NCBI GenBank assembly: GCA_003003925.1
Contig: PVWP01000006.1
Location: forward strand, 62,001-126,000
Direction: 5' to 3'
Source of the DNA: Aphanothece cf. minutissima CCALA 015
GTDB lineage: Bacteria > Cyanobacteriota > Cyanobacteriia > PCC-6307 > Cyanobiaceae
DNA length: 64,000 nucleotides
Below are positions 45,801 through 56,756 of the stretch, one piece after another (within the stretch, counting starts at the first letter, position 1; every line of letters begins with the position of its first letter). The translations under genes were made by a program, and so were the position numbers. Under the pieces are notes generated by a model. That model made no database searches. It was not told the DNA's origin and was given only the letters and a program-made list of their open reading frames with translations.

Positions 45801-46336
45801 ACCTTGAGGATGTCGGCTTCCTTCTCCGCCAGGTGCTTCTCCAGCTCGGCGATGTAGCGATCGGTCAGCTTCTGGACCTTCTCCTGCTCGTCATGGCTCT
45901 GGTCCTCGGAGAACTCGCCGTCCTTTTCCTGCTTCTTGATCCGCTCGATTCCCTCCCGCCGCAGGTTGCGCAGCCCCACCTTGCCCTCCTCGGCGTACTT
46001 GGCGGCGAGCTTGCAGAGCTCCTTGCGGCGGTCCTCGGTGAGGGGCGGGATGTTGATGCGGATCACCCGGCCGTCGTTGTTGGGGGTGAGGCCCAGGTCG
46101 CTCATGGCGATGGCCTTCTCGATCAGGGCCATCGAGCCCTTGTCGAAGGGCTGGATCTGGATCGTCTGGGCGTCGGGGGTGGAGATCGTCGCTAGCGACT
46201 TGAGGGGCGTTTCGGAGCCGTAGTACTCGACGGTCAGCTTGTCGAGCAGGGAGGGGTTGGCCCGACCGGTGCGAATGGTGTTGAAGGTGCGCTGGGTGGC
46301 TTCCACCGACTTGCGCATGCTGGCTTCGAGATCCAT
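45797..46336 (-). CDS. frr: ribosome recycling factor
   Basis: A 179-residue protein with the RRF two-domain fold: long helices [20 protein letters not shown] and the domain II region [20 protein letters not shown], then [20 protein letters not shown] and VRNLRREG-like [15 protein letters not shown]. It splits the post-termination ribosome with EF-G. It follows pyrH by 29 bp, the usual pyrH-frr pairing of bacteria, and its stop overlaps the reductase start. Confidence 0.96.
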   Translation of the reverse strand: MDLEASMRKSVEATQRTFNTIRTGRANPSLLDKLTVEYYGSETPLKSLATISTPDAQTIQIQPFDKGSMALIEKAIAMSDLGLTPNNDGRVIRINIPPLTEDRRKELCKLAAKYAEEGKVGLRNLRREGIERIKKQEKDGEFSEDQSHDEQEKVQKLTDRYIAELEKHLAEKEADILKV

Positions 46337-46365
46337 GGCAGGGGAAGGGTGGTGGGGAGGGGACG

Positions 46366-47085
46366 TCAGCGGGGGGGCGCCGGCACGATGCTGGTGCCGA
46401 TGGGCTCACCGGCCACCGCCCGGCCGATGTTGCCCGAGCCGAACAGGTCGAAGACCACGATCGGGATGGCGTTGTCCTTGCACAGGGCGATGGCGGTGCT
46501 GTCCATCACCTCCAACTCGCCGCTCAGCACGTCGAGGAAGGTGAGGGTCTCGTAGCGGACCGCGTCGCTGTGCTTGGCGGGGTCCTTGTCATAGACCCCG
46601 TCCACCTTGGTGGCCTTGAAGATCACGTCGGCGTTGATCTCCGCCGCCCGCAGGGCGGCGGTGGTGTCGGTGGTGAAGAAGGGGTTGCCGCAGCCGGCGC
46701 CGAAGATCACCACCCTGCCTTTTTCCAGATGCCGGATGGCCCGGCGGCGGATGTAGGGCTCGGCCACCTCCTGCATGGAGATGGCGCTCTGGACGCGGGT
46801 GGGCACCCCGGCCCGCTCCAGCCCGTCCTGCAGGGTGATGGCATTCATCACCGTGGCGAGCATGCCGACGTAGTCGGCGGTGGCCCGGTCCATGCCCGCC
46901 GCCGAGCCCTTCAGGCCCCGGAAGATGTTGCCGCCGCCGACGACGATCGCCAGCTGGGTGCCCCCGGAGACCACCTCGACCACATCCTTGGCGATCGATT
47001 GAACGATGGCGGGATCGATCCCATAGCCCTGGTCACCCATCAGCGCTTCACCGCTGAGTTTGAGGAGAACGCGCCTGTAGGCCAT
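46366..47085 (-). CDS. pyrH: UMP kinase
   Basis: A 239-residue amino-acid-kinase-fold UMP kinase, of normal bacterial length. Motifs are [12 protein letters not shown] at the N-terminus, [11 protein letters not shown], the [13 protein letters not shown] helix, [17 protein letters not shown] and [12 protein letters not shown]. It makes UDP from UMP in pyrimidine synthesis. The ATG at 47085 is preferred; the frame extends upstream by 53 residues of poor sequence. Its neighbour frr follows immediately. A small divergent gene begins about 100 bp away on the other strand. Confidence 0.95.
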   Translation of the reverse strand: MAYRRVLLKLSGEALMGDQGYGIDPAIVQSIAKDVVEVVSGGTQLAIVVGGGNIFRGLKGSAAGMDRATADYVGMLATVMNAITLQDGLERAGVPTRVQSAISMQEVAEPYIRRRAIRHLEKGRVVIFGAGCGNPFFTTDTTAALRAAEINADVIFKATKVDGVYDKDPAKHSDAVRYETLTFLDVLSGELEVMDSTAIALCKDNAIPIVVFDLFGSGNIGRAVAGEPIGTSIVPAPPR

Positions 47086-47185
47086 CGACTCGTGCGATCG
47101 GCCGAACAGTAGCAACCCCTCCCGCGCCGCCACCAGGTTGCCGGCGCCGGCGACTGCCGCTTCACTGCCGCAAAGGAGCACCGCC

Positions 47186-47389
47186 ATGGCCGTCGACCCG
47201 CCCGGATGTCCCGTCCCCCGCGGCCCCCGCGGCAGTGACGTCATGGCCCGGCTAACGCTCTCGGCCCTGGACCGGGCCAGCGGCAGCCCGGGGTTCTGGG
47301 GCGAGCCGGAGGTGCACCGGGCCCTGCTGGTCAGCGGGCTGTCGGTGCTGGTCTGCAGCCTGGCCCGGCTGCGGGCCGACCTGGACTGA
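47186..47389 (+). CDS. small hypothetical protein (67 aa) with strong ribosome-binding site
   Basis: A short ORF starting with ATG at 47186. AAAGGAG lies 7 bp upstream, the best Shine-Dalgarno sequence among the small ORFs here. The protein is unremarkable at first, then [28 protein letters not shown] (given in pieces) leads to a hydrophobic C-terminal helix ([17 protein letters not shown]). It is divergent from pyrH and convergent with cobO, 24 bp apart. I do not recognise the family. Confidence 0.58.
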   Translation: MAVDPPGCPVPRGPRGSDVMARLTLSALDRASGSPGFWGEPEVHRALLVSGLSVLVCSLARLRADLD

Positions 47390-47413
47390 CCCCGGCTCTC
47401 CAGGAGAACGCCC

Positions 47414-48118
47414 TCAGTACTCGATGCCCGCCTGGGCCTTCACCCCCTGCTCCCGGAAGGGGTGGCGCACCACCTTCATCTCCGTGACCAGATCGGCCCG
47501 CTCCAGCAGGGCCGCCGGGGCGCCGCGGCCGGTGAGGGCCACATGGGTGAGGGCCGGACGCAGGCCCAGACCCTCCAGCACCTGTTCCGGGTCGAGATAG
47601 CCCAGCTTGAGGGCCACGTTGATCTCATCGAGCACCACCAGCTTGCGCTCGCCGTCGGCGAGGTAGGCGCAGGAGCGCTCCCAGGCGCTCTGCACCAGCT
47701 GGCGGTCGCGCTCCCGGTCCTGGGTCTCCCAGGTGAAACCCTCCCCCAGGGCGTGCCAATGGAGGTCGTCGCCGAAGCGCTCCAGGGCCCGGGCCTCCCC
47801 CGGCTGCCAGCCGCCCTTGATGAACTGCACCACCGCCACCTTGCCGCCATGGCCCAGGGTGCGCAGCACCAGGCCCAGGGCCGCCGTGGTCTTGCCCTTG
47901 CCCTCGCCGGTGAACACGAGCACCAGACCCTTCTCCAGGTTCCGCTCCCCCACCCGCTGCTGCTGCACCTCGCGGCGGCGCTGCATGCGGCGGCGGTAGG
48001 CCTCCTGGTCCACCTCGGGGGCCAGGTCGCCCCCAGGGCCCAGTTCCTCGGCCTGGCGATCCAGGGCCAGGGTGTCGTCCGCGGCGGCGGGAGAGGGGGT
48101 GGAGGCGTTCGCCGTCAT
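47414..48118 (-). CDS. cobO: corrinoid adenosyltransferase (CobO/BtuR)
   Basis: A 234-residue protein. Walker [13 protein letters not shown] is at residues 71-82, then [15 protein letters not shown], the [10 protein letters not shown] segment and [15 protein letters not shown], all specific to the CobO/CobA/BtuR group that adenosylates cob(I)alamin or cob(I)yrinic acid diamide. The first 55 residues are an Asp/Gln/Arg-rich extension. ATG at 48118 overlaps the stop of the preceding integrase gene in the ATGA arrangement, so the two are translated together. Confidence 0.94.
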   Translation of the reverse strand: MTANASTPSPAAADDTLALDRQAEELGPGGDLAPEVDQEAYRRRMQRRREVQQQRVGERNLEKGLVLVFTGEGKGKTTAALGLVLRTLGHGGKVAVVQFIKGGWQPGEARALERFGDDLHWHALGEGFTWETQDRERDRQLVQSAWERSCAYLADGERKLVVLDEINVALKLGYLDPEQVLEGLGLRPALTHVALTGRGAPAALLERADLVTEMKVVRHPFREQGVKAQAGIEY

Positions 48119-49356
48119 GGGGAGCGGTGTCCGTTTGGGGCACTCTGGCGGAGCCGTGCCAGGGCCGTGTCGACCGCCTGCTGCTGGTCCCGCCGGGTGA
48201 TCCAGTGGTGGTACGTGCGGGTGTGGATCGCCACCGAGTGGCCCATCATCCGAGCCGCCACCGTGTCGGGCAGGCCGATGTGGATCGTGCGCACGGCCCA
48301 GGCGTGGCGCAGGTCGTAGGGGGTGATCGGCAGCCCATAGCGGCGGAACTGCTCCGCCACCCGCCGGCCCACCTGCTGCAGGGTGGTGCGGCGCAGGTCA
48401 GTGCAGACCAGGGGCAGCGCCGCGCCGCCCTCGCCCAGGCTCTCGAGGCCGAAGTGCTCCACCCAGTCGGGCTGGAACGGCCACACCTGGTGCTCCCCGG
48501 TCTTGCTGGTGGGCAGCACCCGCAGCACCCGGTCGCCCCCCGGCGCCAGGGCGGAGAGGTCGCAGAAGAACACCTCGTGGTTGCGCAGGCCGTAGGTGGC
48601 CATCAGGCCGTAGGCCAGGCGCCAGCGGGGGTTGGGGATGGCCGCCACCAGCTCCAGGATGCGCGCATCACTGGGCAGGCCCCGGAACCGGGCCACATGC
48701 AGGCCGTAGCCACCGCTGCGCTCGCTCCAGTCGGCCGGCAGGGGCAGCTCCAGGTGGCGGGCCAGGGCCCCCAGGGCAAGGCCGCACTGCTGGCGGCTAC
48801 GGCTGGCCAGGGGGTAGGTCTCCAGCACCCGCTCCAGCAGGGCCATGTCCACGGCCGCCGGCCTGGCACCGGAGGCGGCGGCCACCGCCGCCAGGCGCCG
48901 CAGGTAGGGCCGGTAGGCGCCGCTCCAGGTGCTGCGGCTGCCGGCGGGCCGGCGCCGGCGGCGGGGATCGGCGAAGAAGGCGGCCTCGAAACCGGCCAGC
49001 AGCGGCGTGAGCCCGGCGGCCTCGGCGGGGAAGCCCACCGCCGGGGGCGACGGAGCCGGGGATGGGGGCCCCAGGGGGACGGCGGCTGGGGAGGGCGCTG
49101 GCGCGGCCGGCCGGCGGCGCCAGTGCTCCCAGGAGAAGCGGCCCCGCTCGACCGCCTCCCGCACCCGGGCCAGCTGCTCGAGGGCGGCGGCCACCCCCTC
49201 TGCCGTGGCCGGCAGCCCCAGGCTGATCCGCTGCACGGGCCGCGCCGCCGTGCCCTTGGCACAGGGCAGGGGCCCCCGCAGCCCCAGCCGCTGCTGGCGG
49301 ATCTCCAGCCGCAGGGCGGTGCCCGAGGCCGCCAGTTGCCGGTTCTGGTGCCGCAC
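48115..49356 (-). CDS. tyrosine-type site-specific recombinase (integrase fold)
   Basis: A 413-residue protein. Residues about 135-215 look like a SAM-like core-binding domain; the catalytic domain covers 225-405. Catalytic residues are R258 (GLRNHE), K285 (TSKTGE), R350 (PYDLRHAW), H373 (MGHS) and Y382 (TRTYHHW). The first His of the HxxR box is replaced by Y347. A Pro/Ala-rich linker fills 83-110. The start is GTG at 49356 with no clear SD; other starts are possible. The stop overlaps cobO by 4 bp. There are no att repeats or phage genes beside it, so I read it as a resident chromosomal recombinase. Confidence 0.82.
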   Translation of the reverse strand: MRHQNRQLAASGTALRLEIRQQRLGLRGPLPCAKGTAARPVQRISLGLPATAEGVAAALEQLARVREAVERGRFSWEHWRRRPAAPAPSPAAVPLGPPSPAPSPPAVGFPAEAAGLTPLLAGFEAAFFADPRRRRRPAGSRSTWSGAYRPYLRRLAAVAAASGARPAAVDMALLERVLETYPLASRSRQQCGLALGALARHLELPLPADWSERSGGYGLHVARFRGLPSDARILELVAAIPNPRWRLAYGLMATYGLRNHEVFFCDLSALAPGGDRVLRVLPTSKTGEHQVWPFQPDWVEHFGLESLGEGGAALPLVCTDLRRTTLQQVGRRVAEQFRRYGLPITPYDLRHAWAVRTIHIGLPDTVAARMMGHSVAIHTRTYHHWITRRDQQQAVDTALARLRQSAPNGHRSP

Positions 49357-49568
49357 CAGGTCGGTCAGATCAGCTGGCGCCGGATCGGGCCCGGCTGCTG
49401 CAGGCGCGGCGGGGGGTGGCGGGGCGGCCGGGGGGATGGCGGGGCGATCGGGGAGCTGAGCCGGAAGCTACCCCTGCCGTCCCGGGGCCGCCAGGGCAGG
49501 GGGCGGTGACCCACCAGGCAGCCGCCGGTGGGGAGGCGGGGTTACGCTCTGCCTTTCTGATCGAAGGC

Positions 49569-50744
49569 ATGGCCAGGGTCGGCGTGCTGCTGCTGAACCT
49601 CGGCGGTCCTGAGCGGATCGAGGACGTCGGGCCATTCCTCTACAACCTGTTCTCCGATCCGGAGATCATCCGCCTGCCCACGCCGGCGCTGCAGAAACCC
49701 CTGGCCTGGCTGATCAGCACCCTGCGCAGCGGCAAGTCGAAGGAGGCCTACCGCTCCATCGGCGGCGGTTCCCCCCTGCGCCGCATCACCGAGCAGCAGG
49801 CCCGGGAGCTGCAGAGCCGCCTGCGCCAGGAGGGGGTGGACGCCACCAGCTACGTGGCGATGCGCTACTGGCACCCCTTCACCGAATCGGCGGTGGGCGA
49901 CATCAAGGCCGATGGGGTGGAGGAGGTGGTGGTGCTGCCGCTCTATCCCCACTTCTCGATCAGCACCAGCGGCTCCAGCTTCCGGGAGCTGCAGCGCCTC
50001 CGCCACGCCGACCCCGCCTTCCGCCGGCTGCCGATCCGCTGCATCCGCAGCTGGTACGACCACCCCGGCTACATCAATGCCATGGCCGGGCTGATCGCCC
50101 GCGAGATCCGCAACTGCGAGGCACCGGCGTCGGCCCACATCTTCTTCAGTGCCCACGGGGTGCCCAAGAGCTACGTGGAGGAGGCCGGCGACCCCTACCA
50201 GAAGGAGATCGAGGCCTGCGCCGCGCTGGTGATGGAACGGCTCGCCCAGCTGCTGGGCCATCCCAACCCCTCCACCCTCGCTTACCAGAGCCGGGTGGGG
50301 CCGGTGGAATGGCTCAAGCCCTACACCGAGGACGCCCTGCGGGAGCTCGGTGAGCAGGGTGTCCAGGAGCTGGTGGTGGTGCCGATCAGCTTCGTCAGCG
50401 AGCACATCGAGACCCTCGAGGAGATCGACATCGAGTACCGGGAGATCGCCACCGAGGCCGGTGTCAGCCACTTCCGCCGGGTGCCGGCCCTCGACACCGA
50501 CCCCACCTTCATCCAGGGCCTCGCCGACCTGGTGCAGGAAGCCATGGCGGGCCCGGAGGTGAACCTCGACATGGCGGCCCAGCTGCCCAAGAAGGTCAAG
50601 CTCTATCCCCAGGACAAGTGGGCCTGGGGCTGGAACAACAGCTCCGAGGTCTGGAACGGCCGGCTGGCGATGGTCGGATTCTCCGCTTTTCTGCTGGAAT
50701 TGCTCACCGGTCACGGCCCGCTGCATGCCCTTGGACTGCTCTGA
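49569..50744 (+). CDS. hemH: ferrochelatase with C-terminal CAB domain
   Basis: A 391-residue enzyme that inserts Fe(II) into protoporphyrin IX. The catalytic domain spans residues 1-320 with [26 protein letters not shown] and the active-site [18 protein letters not shown] short linker leads to a chlorophyll a/b-binding (LHC/Hlip-type) helix: E360-V-W-N363-G-R365 followed by [16 protein letters not shown]. Cyanobacterial and plastid type II ferrochelatases carry this domain, which binds pigment and helps dimerise. The ATG at 49569 ([10 protein letters not shown]) is clear. The 3' end overlaps the M23 peptidase gene by 20 bp in the same direction. Confidence 0.96.
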   Translation: MARVGVLLLNLGGPERIEDVGPFLYNLFSDPEIIRLPTPALQKPLAWLISTLRSGKSKEAYRSIGGGSPLRRITEQQARELQSRLRQEGVDATSYVAMRYWHPFTESAVGDIKADGVEEVVVLPLYPHFSISTSGSSFRELQRLRHADPAFRRLPIRCIRSWYDHPGYINAMAGLIAREIRNCEAPASAHIFFSAHGVPKSYVEEAGDPYQKEIEACAALVMERLAQLLGHPNPSTLAYQSRVGPVEWLKPYTEDALRELGEQGVQELVVVPISFVSEHIETLEEIDIEYREIATEAGVSHFRRVPALDTDPTFIQGLADLVQEAMAGPEVNLDMAAQLPKKVKLYPQDKWAWGWNNSSEVWNGRLAMVGFSAFLLELLTGHGPLHALGLL

Positions 50745-51339
50745 CCGCCCCAGGCGCCCCGGGCTTCGGAGCCGGTCGCTGGTGATCGCCGCCACCCTGG
50801 GGCTGAGCAGCCAGGCCCTGCCCGCCGAGGCCCGCAACGCCAGCCTGTGGGCCAGGGGGGTGTTTCCGGTAGCGAGCTTCGCGGGCTACACCAGCGGCTT
50901 CGGCATGCGCTCCCACCCCCTCAACGGCGATGTTCGACCCCACTACGGCATCGACATCGCGGCGCCCATGGGATCGCCGATCCGCAGCTGGTGGGCCGGA
51001 ACGGTGAGCGAGGTGATCGTCGACGGCGGCTGCGGCAACGGGCTGGTGATCCGCTCCGGCAGCTACGAGCACATCTACTGCCACCTCGGGGGCCAGGCCG
51101 GCAACGGCGTCTACCGCAGCGGCGGCATCCTGCTGCGGGAGGGGCAGCGGGTGGCCACCGGCCAGGTGATCGGCCATGTGGGCCTCACGGGCAGCACCAC
51201 CGGACCCCACCTCCACTGGGGCATGCGTTACCGGGGCGCCTGGATGGATCCGGCCCGAGTGTTGCGGGCCATGGCGGAGAGCCGCCGTCAGCGCAACCCA
51301 AACCCCCTCCAGCGACCTAACCTTGGTGTCTTCCGCTGA
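50725..51339 (+). CDS. M23 (LytM) family peptidase
   Basis: A 204-residue protein. A weak signal sequence runs over about residues 12-36 ([17 protein letters not shown]...). The LytM domain then has GFGMRSHPL, the zinc ligands H73 and D77 in [10 protein letters not shown], and the closing GPHLHWGMR motif. Such enzymes cut peptidoglycan cross-bridges or activate amidases at division. All the zinc ligands are present, so it may be active. It starts within hemH (20-bp overlap). A third-position pattern unlike a shadow and the intact motifs confirm the frame. Confidence 0.88.
   Translation: MPLDCSDRPRRPGLRSRSLVIAATLGLSSQALPAEARNASLWARGVFPVASFAGYTSGFGMRSHPLNGDVRPHYGIDIAAPMGSPIRSWWAGTVSEVIVDGGCGNGLVIRSGSYEHIYCHLGGQAGNGVYRSGGILLREGQRVATGQVIGHVGLTGSTTGPHLHWGMRYRGAWMDPARVLRAMAESRRQRNPNPLQRPNLGVFR
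51318..51323 (+). promoter_or_regulatory. possible -10 element ahead of ilvB
   Basis: TAACCT preceded by GACC lies in the last codons of the M23 gene, 111 bp before the ilvB GTG start. Suggestive only. Confidence 0.2.
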
Positions 51340-51434
51340 TGGTTCCGAGACCCCTGCCCGGACGCCTGCCTCCCGGGCCGACCGCTCTCCCATCCTGACG
51401 ACTCCCTCCCCTTCGCCCGACCCCAGCCGCCGCC

Positions 51435-53330
51435 GTGACGCTCACGCCCCTTCCCTCCGCCATCGCCGCCGCCGGGACCAGCAGCCCCAGTGTTTCCACC
51501 CCTGAGGCGTCGCACCCGTCCTCAGAGCCGATGCGCGTGAGCGGGGCCTACGCCCTGATGGATGCCCTGCACCGCCACGGCGTCCGCCACATCTTCGGCT
51601 ACCCGGGCGGCGCCATCCTGCCCATCTACGACGAGCTCCACAAGGCGGAAGCCCGGGGCTGGCTGCAGCACATCCTTGTGCGCCACGAGCAGGGCGGCAC
51701 CCACGCCGCCGACGCCTACGCCCGCGCCACCGGCCGGGTGGGCGTCTGCTTCGGCACCTCCGGCCCCGGCGCCACCAACCTGGTCACGGGGATCGCCACC
51801 GCCCAGATGGATTCGGTGCCGATGGTGGTCATCACCGGCCAGGTGCCCCGGGCCGCCATCGGCACCGACGCCTTCCAGGAAACCGACATCTTCGGCATCA
51901 CCCTGCCGATCGTGAAGCACTCCTGGGTGGTGCGCGACCCCGCCGACATCGGCCGCATCGTGGCGGAGGCCTTCCTGATCGCCGCCAGCGGCCGGCCCGG
52001 GCCGGTGCTGATCGACGTGCCCAAGGACGTGGGGGCCGAGGAGTTCGACTACACCCCCGTGGCCCCGGGATCGGCGATCCCCTCCGGCTTCAAGCGCTCG
52101 CCGGCCCCCCGACCGGAGGCCATCGCCGCCGCCCTGGGCCTGATCCGCCAGGCCCGGCGCCCCCTGCTCTATGTGGGTGGCGGCGCCATCGCCTCCGACG
52201 CCCACGCCGAGGTGCACCAGCTGGCCGAACGGTTCCGGCTGCCGGTCACCACCACCCTGATGGGCAAGGGAGCCTTCGACGAGAACCACCCCCTTTCCGT
52301 CGGCATGCTCGGCATGCACGGCACCGCCTATGCGAACTTCGCCGTCACCGAGTGCGACCTGCTGATCGCCGTCGGGGCCCGCTTCGATGACCGGGTCACC
52401 GGCCGCCTCGACAGCTTCGCCCCCCGGGCCCAGGTGATCCACATCGACATCGATGCGGCCGAGGTGGGCAAGAACCGGGTGCCCGAGGTGCCCGTCGTCT
52501 CCGACGTCAAGCAGGCCCTGGAGGCCCTGCTGCAGGCCTCGGTCGGCGAGGGCTCCAACCGCCGGACCGACGCCTGGCTGGAGCGCATCGACACCTGGAA
52601 ACACCACTACCCGCTGGTGATCCCCCAGCCCACCGGCGAGATCGCCCCCCAGGAGGTGGTCATCGCCCTGCGGGAACTGGCCCCCGAGGCCTTCTACACC
52701 ACCGATGTGGGTCAGCACCAGATGTGGGCGGCCCAGTTCCTGCGCAACGGACCCCGCCGCTGGATCAGCAGTGCCGGCCTCGGCACCATGGGCTTCGGCA
52801 TGCCCGCCGCCATGGGCGTCCAGACCGCCTTCCCCGACGAGACGGTGATCTGCGTGGCCGGGGACGCCAGCATCCTGATGAACATCCAGGAGCTGGGCAC
52901 CCTCAGCCAGTACCAGCTGCCGGTGAAGGTGGTGGTGCTCAACAACGGCTGGCAGGGGATGGTGCGCCAGTGGCAGGAGAGTTTCTACGAGGAGCGCTAC
53001 TCCAGTTCCGAGATGACCGGCGGCATGCCCGATTTTCCCGCCCTTGCCGAAGCCTTCGGCGTCAAGGGCATCGGCATCACCGACCGGGCCCAGCTGCGCT
53101 CCGGCCTCGCCGAGGCCCTGGCCCATCCGGGCCCGGTGTTCGTGGATGTGCGCGTGCGCCGCAACGAGAACTGCTACCCGATGGTGCCCCCGGGCGCCAG
53201 CAACGCCCAGATGGTCGGCCTGCCCAGCCATCCCGAACTGGCCATCGACACCATCCGCCAATGCAACGCCTGCGGCAGCACCACGGCCAGCGCCCACCTG
53301 TTCTGCCCCAGTTGCGGCGCCAAGCTCTGA
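51435..53330 (+). CDS. ilvB: acetolactate synthase large subunit with C-terminal zinc ribbon
   Basis: A 631-residue ThDP enzyme that starts branched-chain amino acid synthesis. The catalytic Glu lies in [16 protein letters not shown]; the FAD/domain II region follows at about 220-380. The ThDP motif is [15 protein letters not shown] through LNN. The GTG at 51435 adds a 32-residue Ser/Pro-rich lead before [14 protein letters not shown] 51531 is the alternative. After the normal end ([16 protein letters not shown]) comes a zinc ribbon: C610-x2-C613 ... C624-x2-C627. The extension is unusual; its DNA also encodes the N-terminus of the next gene. The small subunit IlvN is not in this window. Confidence 0.95.
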   Translation: MTLTPLPSAIAAAGTSSPSVSTPEASHPSSEPMRVSGAYALMDALHRHGVRHIFGYPGGAILPIYDELHKAEARGWLQHILVRHEQGGTHAADAYARATGRVGVCFGTSGPGATNLVTGIATAQMDSVPMVVITGQVPRAAIGTDAFQETDIFGITLPIVKHSWVVRDPADIGRIVAEAFLIAASGRPGPVLIDVPKDVGAEEFDYTPVAPGSAIPSGFKRSPAPRPEAIAAALGLIRQARRPLLYVGGGAIASDAHAEVHQLAERFRLPVTTTLMGKGAFDENHPLSVGMLGMHGTAYANFAVTECDLLIAVGARFDDRVTGRLDSFAPRAQVIHIDIDAAEVGKNRVPEVPVVSDVKQALEALLQASVGEGSNRRTDAWLERIDTWKHHYPLVIPQPTGEIAPQEVVIALRELAPEAFYTTDVGQHQMWAAQFLRNGPRRWISSAGLGTMGFGMPAAMGVQTAFPDETVICVAGDASILMNIQELGTLSQYQLPVKVVVLNNGWQGMVRQWQESFYEERYSSSEMTGGMPDFPALAEAFGVKGIGITDRAQLRSGLAEALAHPGPVFVDVRVRRNENCYPMVPPGASNAQMVGLPSHPELAIDTIRQCNACGSTTASAHLFCPSCGAKL

Positions 53331-53668
53331 CCCTGCTGGCGGTCCTGCTGGCCCTGGTGATCGCCTGGCCCGGCGCGGCCGCCGCGGCGGAGGTGTACCA
53401 GGTGCGCAGCGGCACCCTGCTGCAGGTGGGGGACGGCAACCGCAGCTACCCCGTGGAACTGGCCTGCATGGAGCTGGCTCCCGGGCAGGAAGCCGAGGCG
53501 ATCAGCTGGCTGCGGCAGGCCCTGCCTCGCCGCACCAGGGTGAACCTGCGCCCCATGGGACAGCGGGACGGCACCCTGCTGGCCCGGGTGAGCCTGCTGG
53601 CCGGCGGCGAGGACATCGCCGACGGGCTGATCGGTGCCGGCCTGGCCCGGCCGGAGGCCTGCCCATGA
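53261..53668 (+). CDS. secreted SNase-like (nuclease homologue) protein
   Basis: A 135-residue protein. From the ATG at 53261 it has a basic N-region, then a signal helix ([21 protein letters not shown]). The mature part is a small OB-like domain: [21 protein letters not shown] (in pieces), [38 protein letters not shown] and [15 protein letters not shown], the layout of staphylococcal-nuclease homologues. The catalytic Arg/Glu/Arg set of active nucleases is not clearly complete, so catalysis is doubtful. It overlaps the last 70 bp of ilvB, out of frame. Its TGA overlaps the next ATG. Confidence 0.78.
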   Translation: MQRLRQHHGQRPPVLPQLRRQALTLLAVLLALVIAWPGAAAAAEVYQVRSGTLLQVGDGNRSYPVELACMELAPGQEAEAISWLRQALPRRTRVNLRPMGQRDGTLLARVSLLAGGEDIADGLIGAGLARPEACP

Positions 53669-53880
53669 GCCTCAATCGCACCGCCAAGGGCATCGTGCTG
53701 GTGCCCACCCTGCTGCTGGGCGGGGCCTTCCTGGCCGCCGGCACCTGGGTGGACGGCCCCGCCGCCGCCAACCGGGGCCTGGCCCTCACCCTCGGCGCCG
53801 TCCTGATGGGAGCCGGCCTGCTGGCCCAGCTGCTGCCCGAATCCGGCCCGCCCCCCACCGACCCCGACGCCGACCCCTGA
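53665..53880 (+). CDS. small two-helix membrane protein (resembles DUF3188)
   Basis: A 71-residue protein that is mostly two membrane helices: GIVLVPTLLLGGAFLAAGTW (9-28) and LALTLGAVLMGAGLLAQLL (39-57), joined by VDGPAAANRG. The tail is Pro/Asp-rich. Short cyanobacterial proteins of this shape are grouped as DUF3188; I am not certain of the match. The ATG overlaps the TGA of the SNase-like gene (ATGA), which supports its being a real gene in that operon. Confidence 0.68.
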   Translation: MSLNRTAKGIVLVPTLLLGGAFLAAGTWVDGPAAANRGLALTLGAVLMGAGLLAQLLPESGPPPTDPDADP

Positions 53881-53975
53881 GCGCCGGCCCAGGCACCAGC
53901 GCGACGACCAAAGATCACAGCCCGGCGCCGGCACGGGTGGGCGGGCCCAGAGTTGGCTCAGTCAGGGCGAAGGGG

Positions 53976-56426
<2,451 letters not shown>

Positions 56427-56447
56427 GGGGGCGGTCTCCGGTTCGCC

Positions 56448-56675
56448 TCAGCAGGCGGCCTGGCGGAGCCGCACCGGCTCTGGGTCCGCCGGCGTCCCAA
56501 CACCCCCGAACCAGAGGCGCCAGAGCAGCACGGCATGGGCGCCGCAACGCACCACGCAGAGCGCCGCCAGACCCATGCAGAGGGGACAGTGAGCCAGACC
56601 CATCCGAAATCCGGCCCCAGGCGCGATCAGGTTCCACCATGGCACCTTCGGCGCCGGATCGGCAGGGTTCGCCAC
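56448..56675 (-). CDS. candidate small Cys-containing membrane protein
   Basis: On the minus strand of the 330-bp gap between ppsA and the FAD dehydrogenase gene lies a 75-residue frame from GTG at 56675. It begins VANPADPAPKVPWWNLIAPG, continues with a hydrophobic stretch holding HCPLC and two more cysteines, then LLWRLWFGG, and ends RLRQAAC. The composition, with paired Cys and Trp in a hydrophobic setting, differs from the usual Arg/Pro shadow frames. The frame is open far upstream, so the start is a guess. Unknown function; could still be chance. Confidence 0.42.
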   Translation of the reverse strand: MANPADPAPKVPWWNLIAPGAGFRMGLAHCPLCMGLAALCVVRCGAHAVLLWRLWFGGVGTPADPEPVRLRQAAC

Positions 56676-56756
56676 GAGCGTTGGCGCCCCTGCCGTGCCG
56701 TTGGCGCCCGCCCCGCCGTGCCCTAGAACGCCAGCAGCCCTCCACCTGCCACGGCC

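Noticed and set aside
48115..49356. Integrase as evidence for a prophage or genomic island
   Set aside because: No attachment repeats, tRNA, phage genes or change in base composition are visible. It is coupled to cobO.
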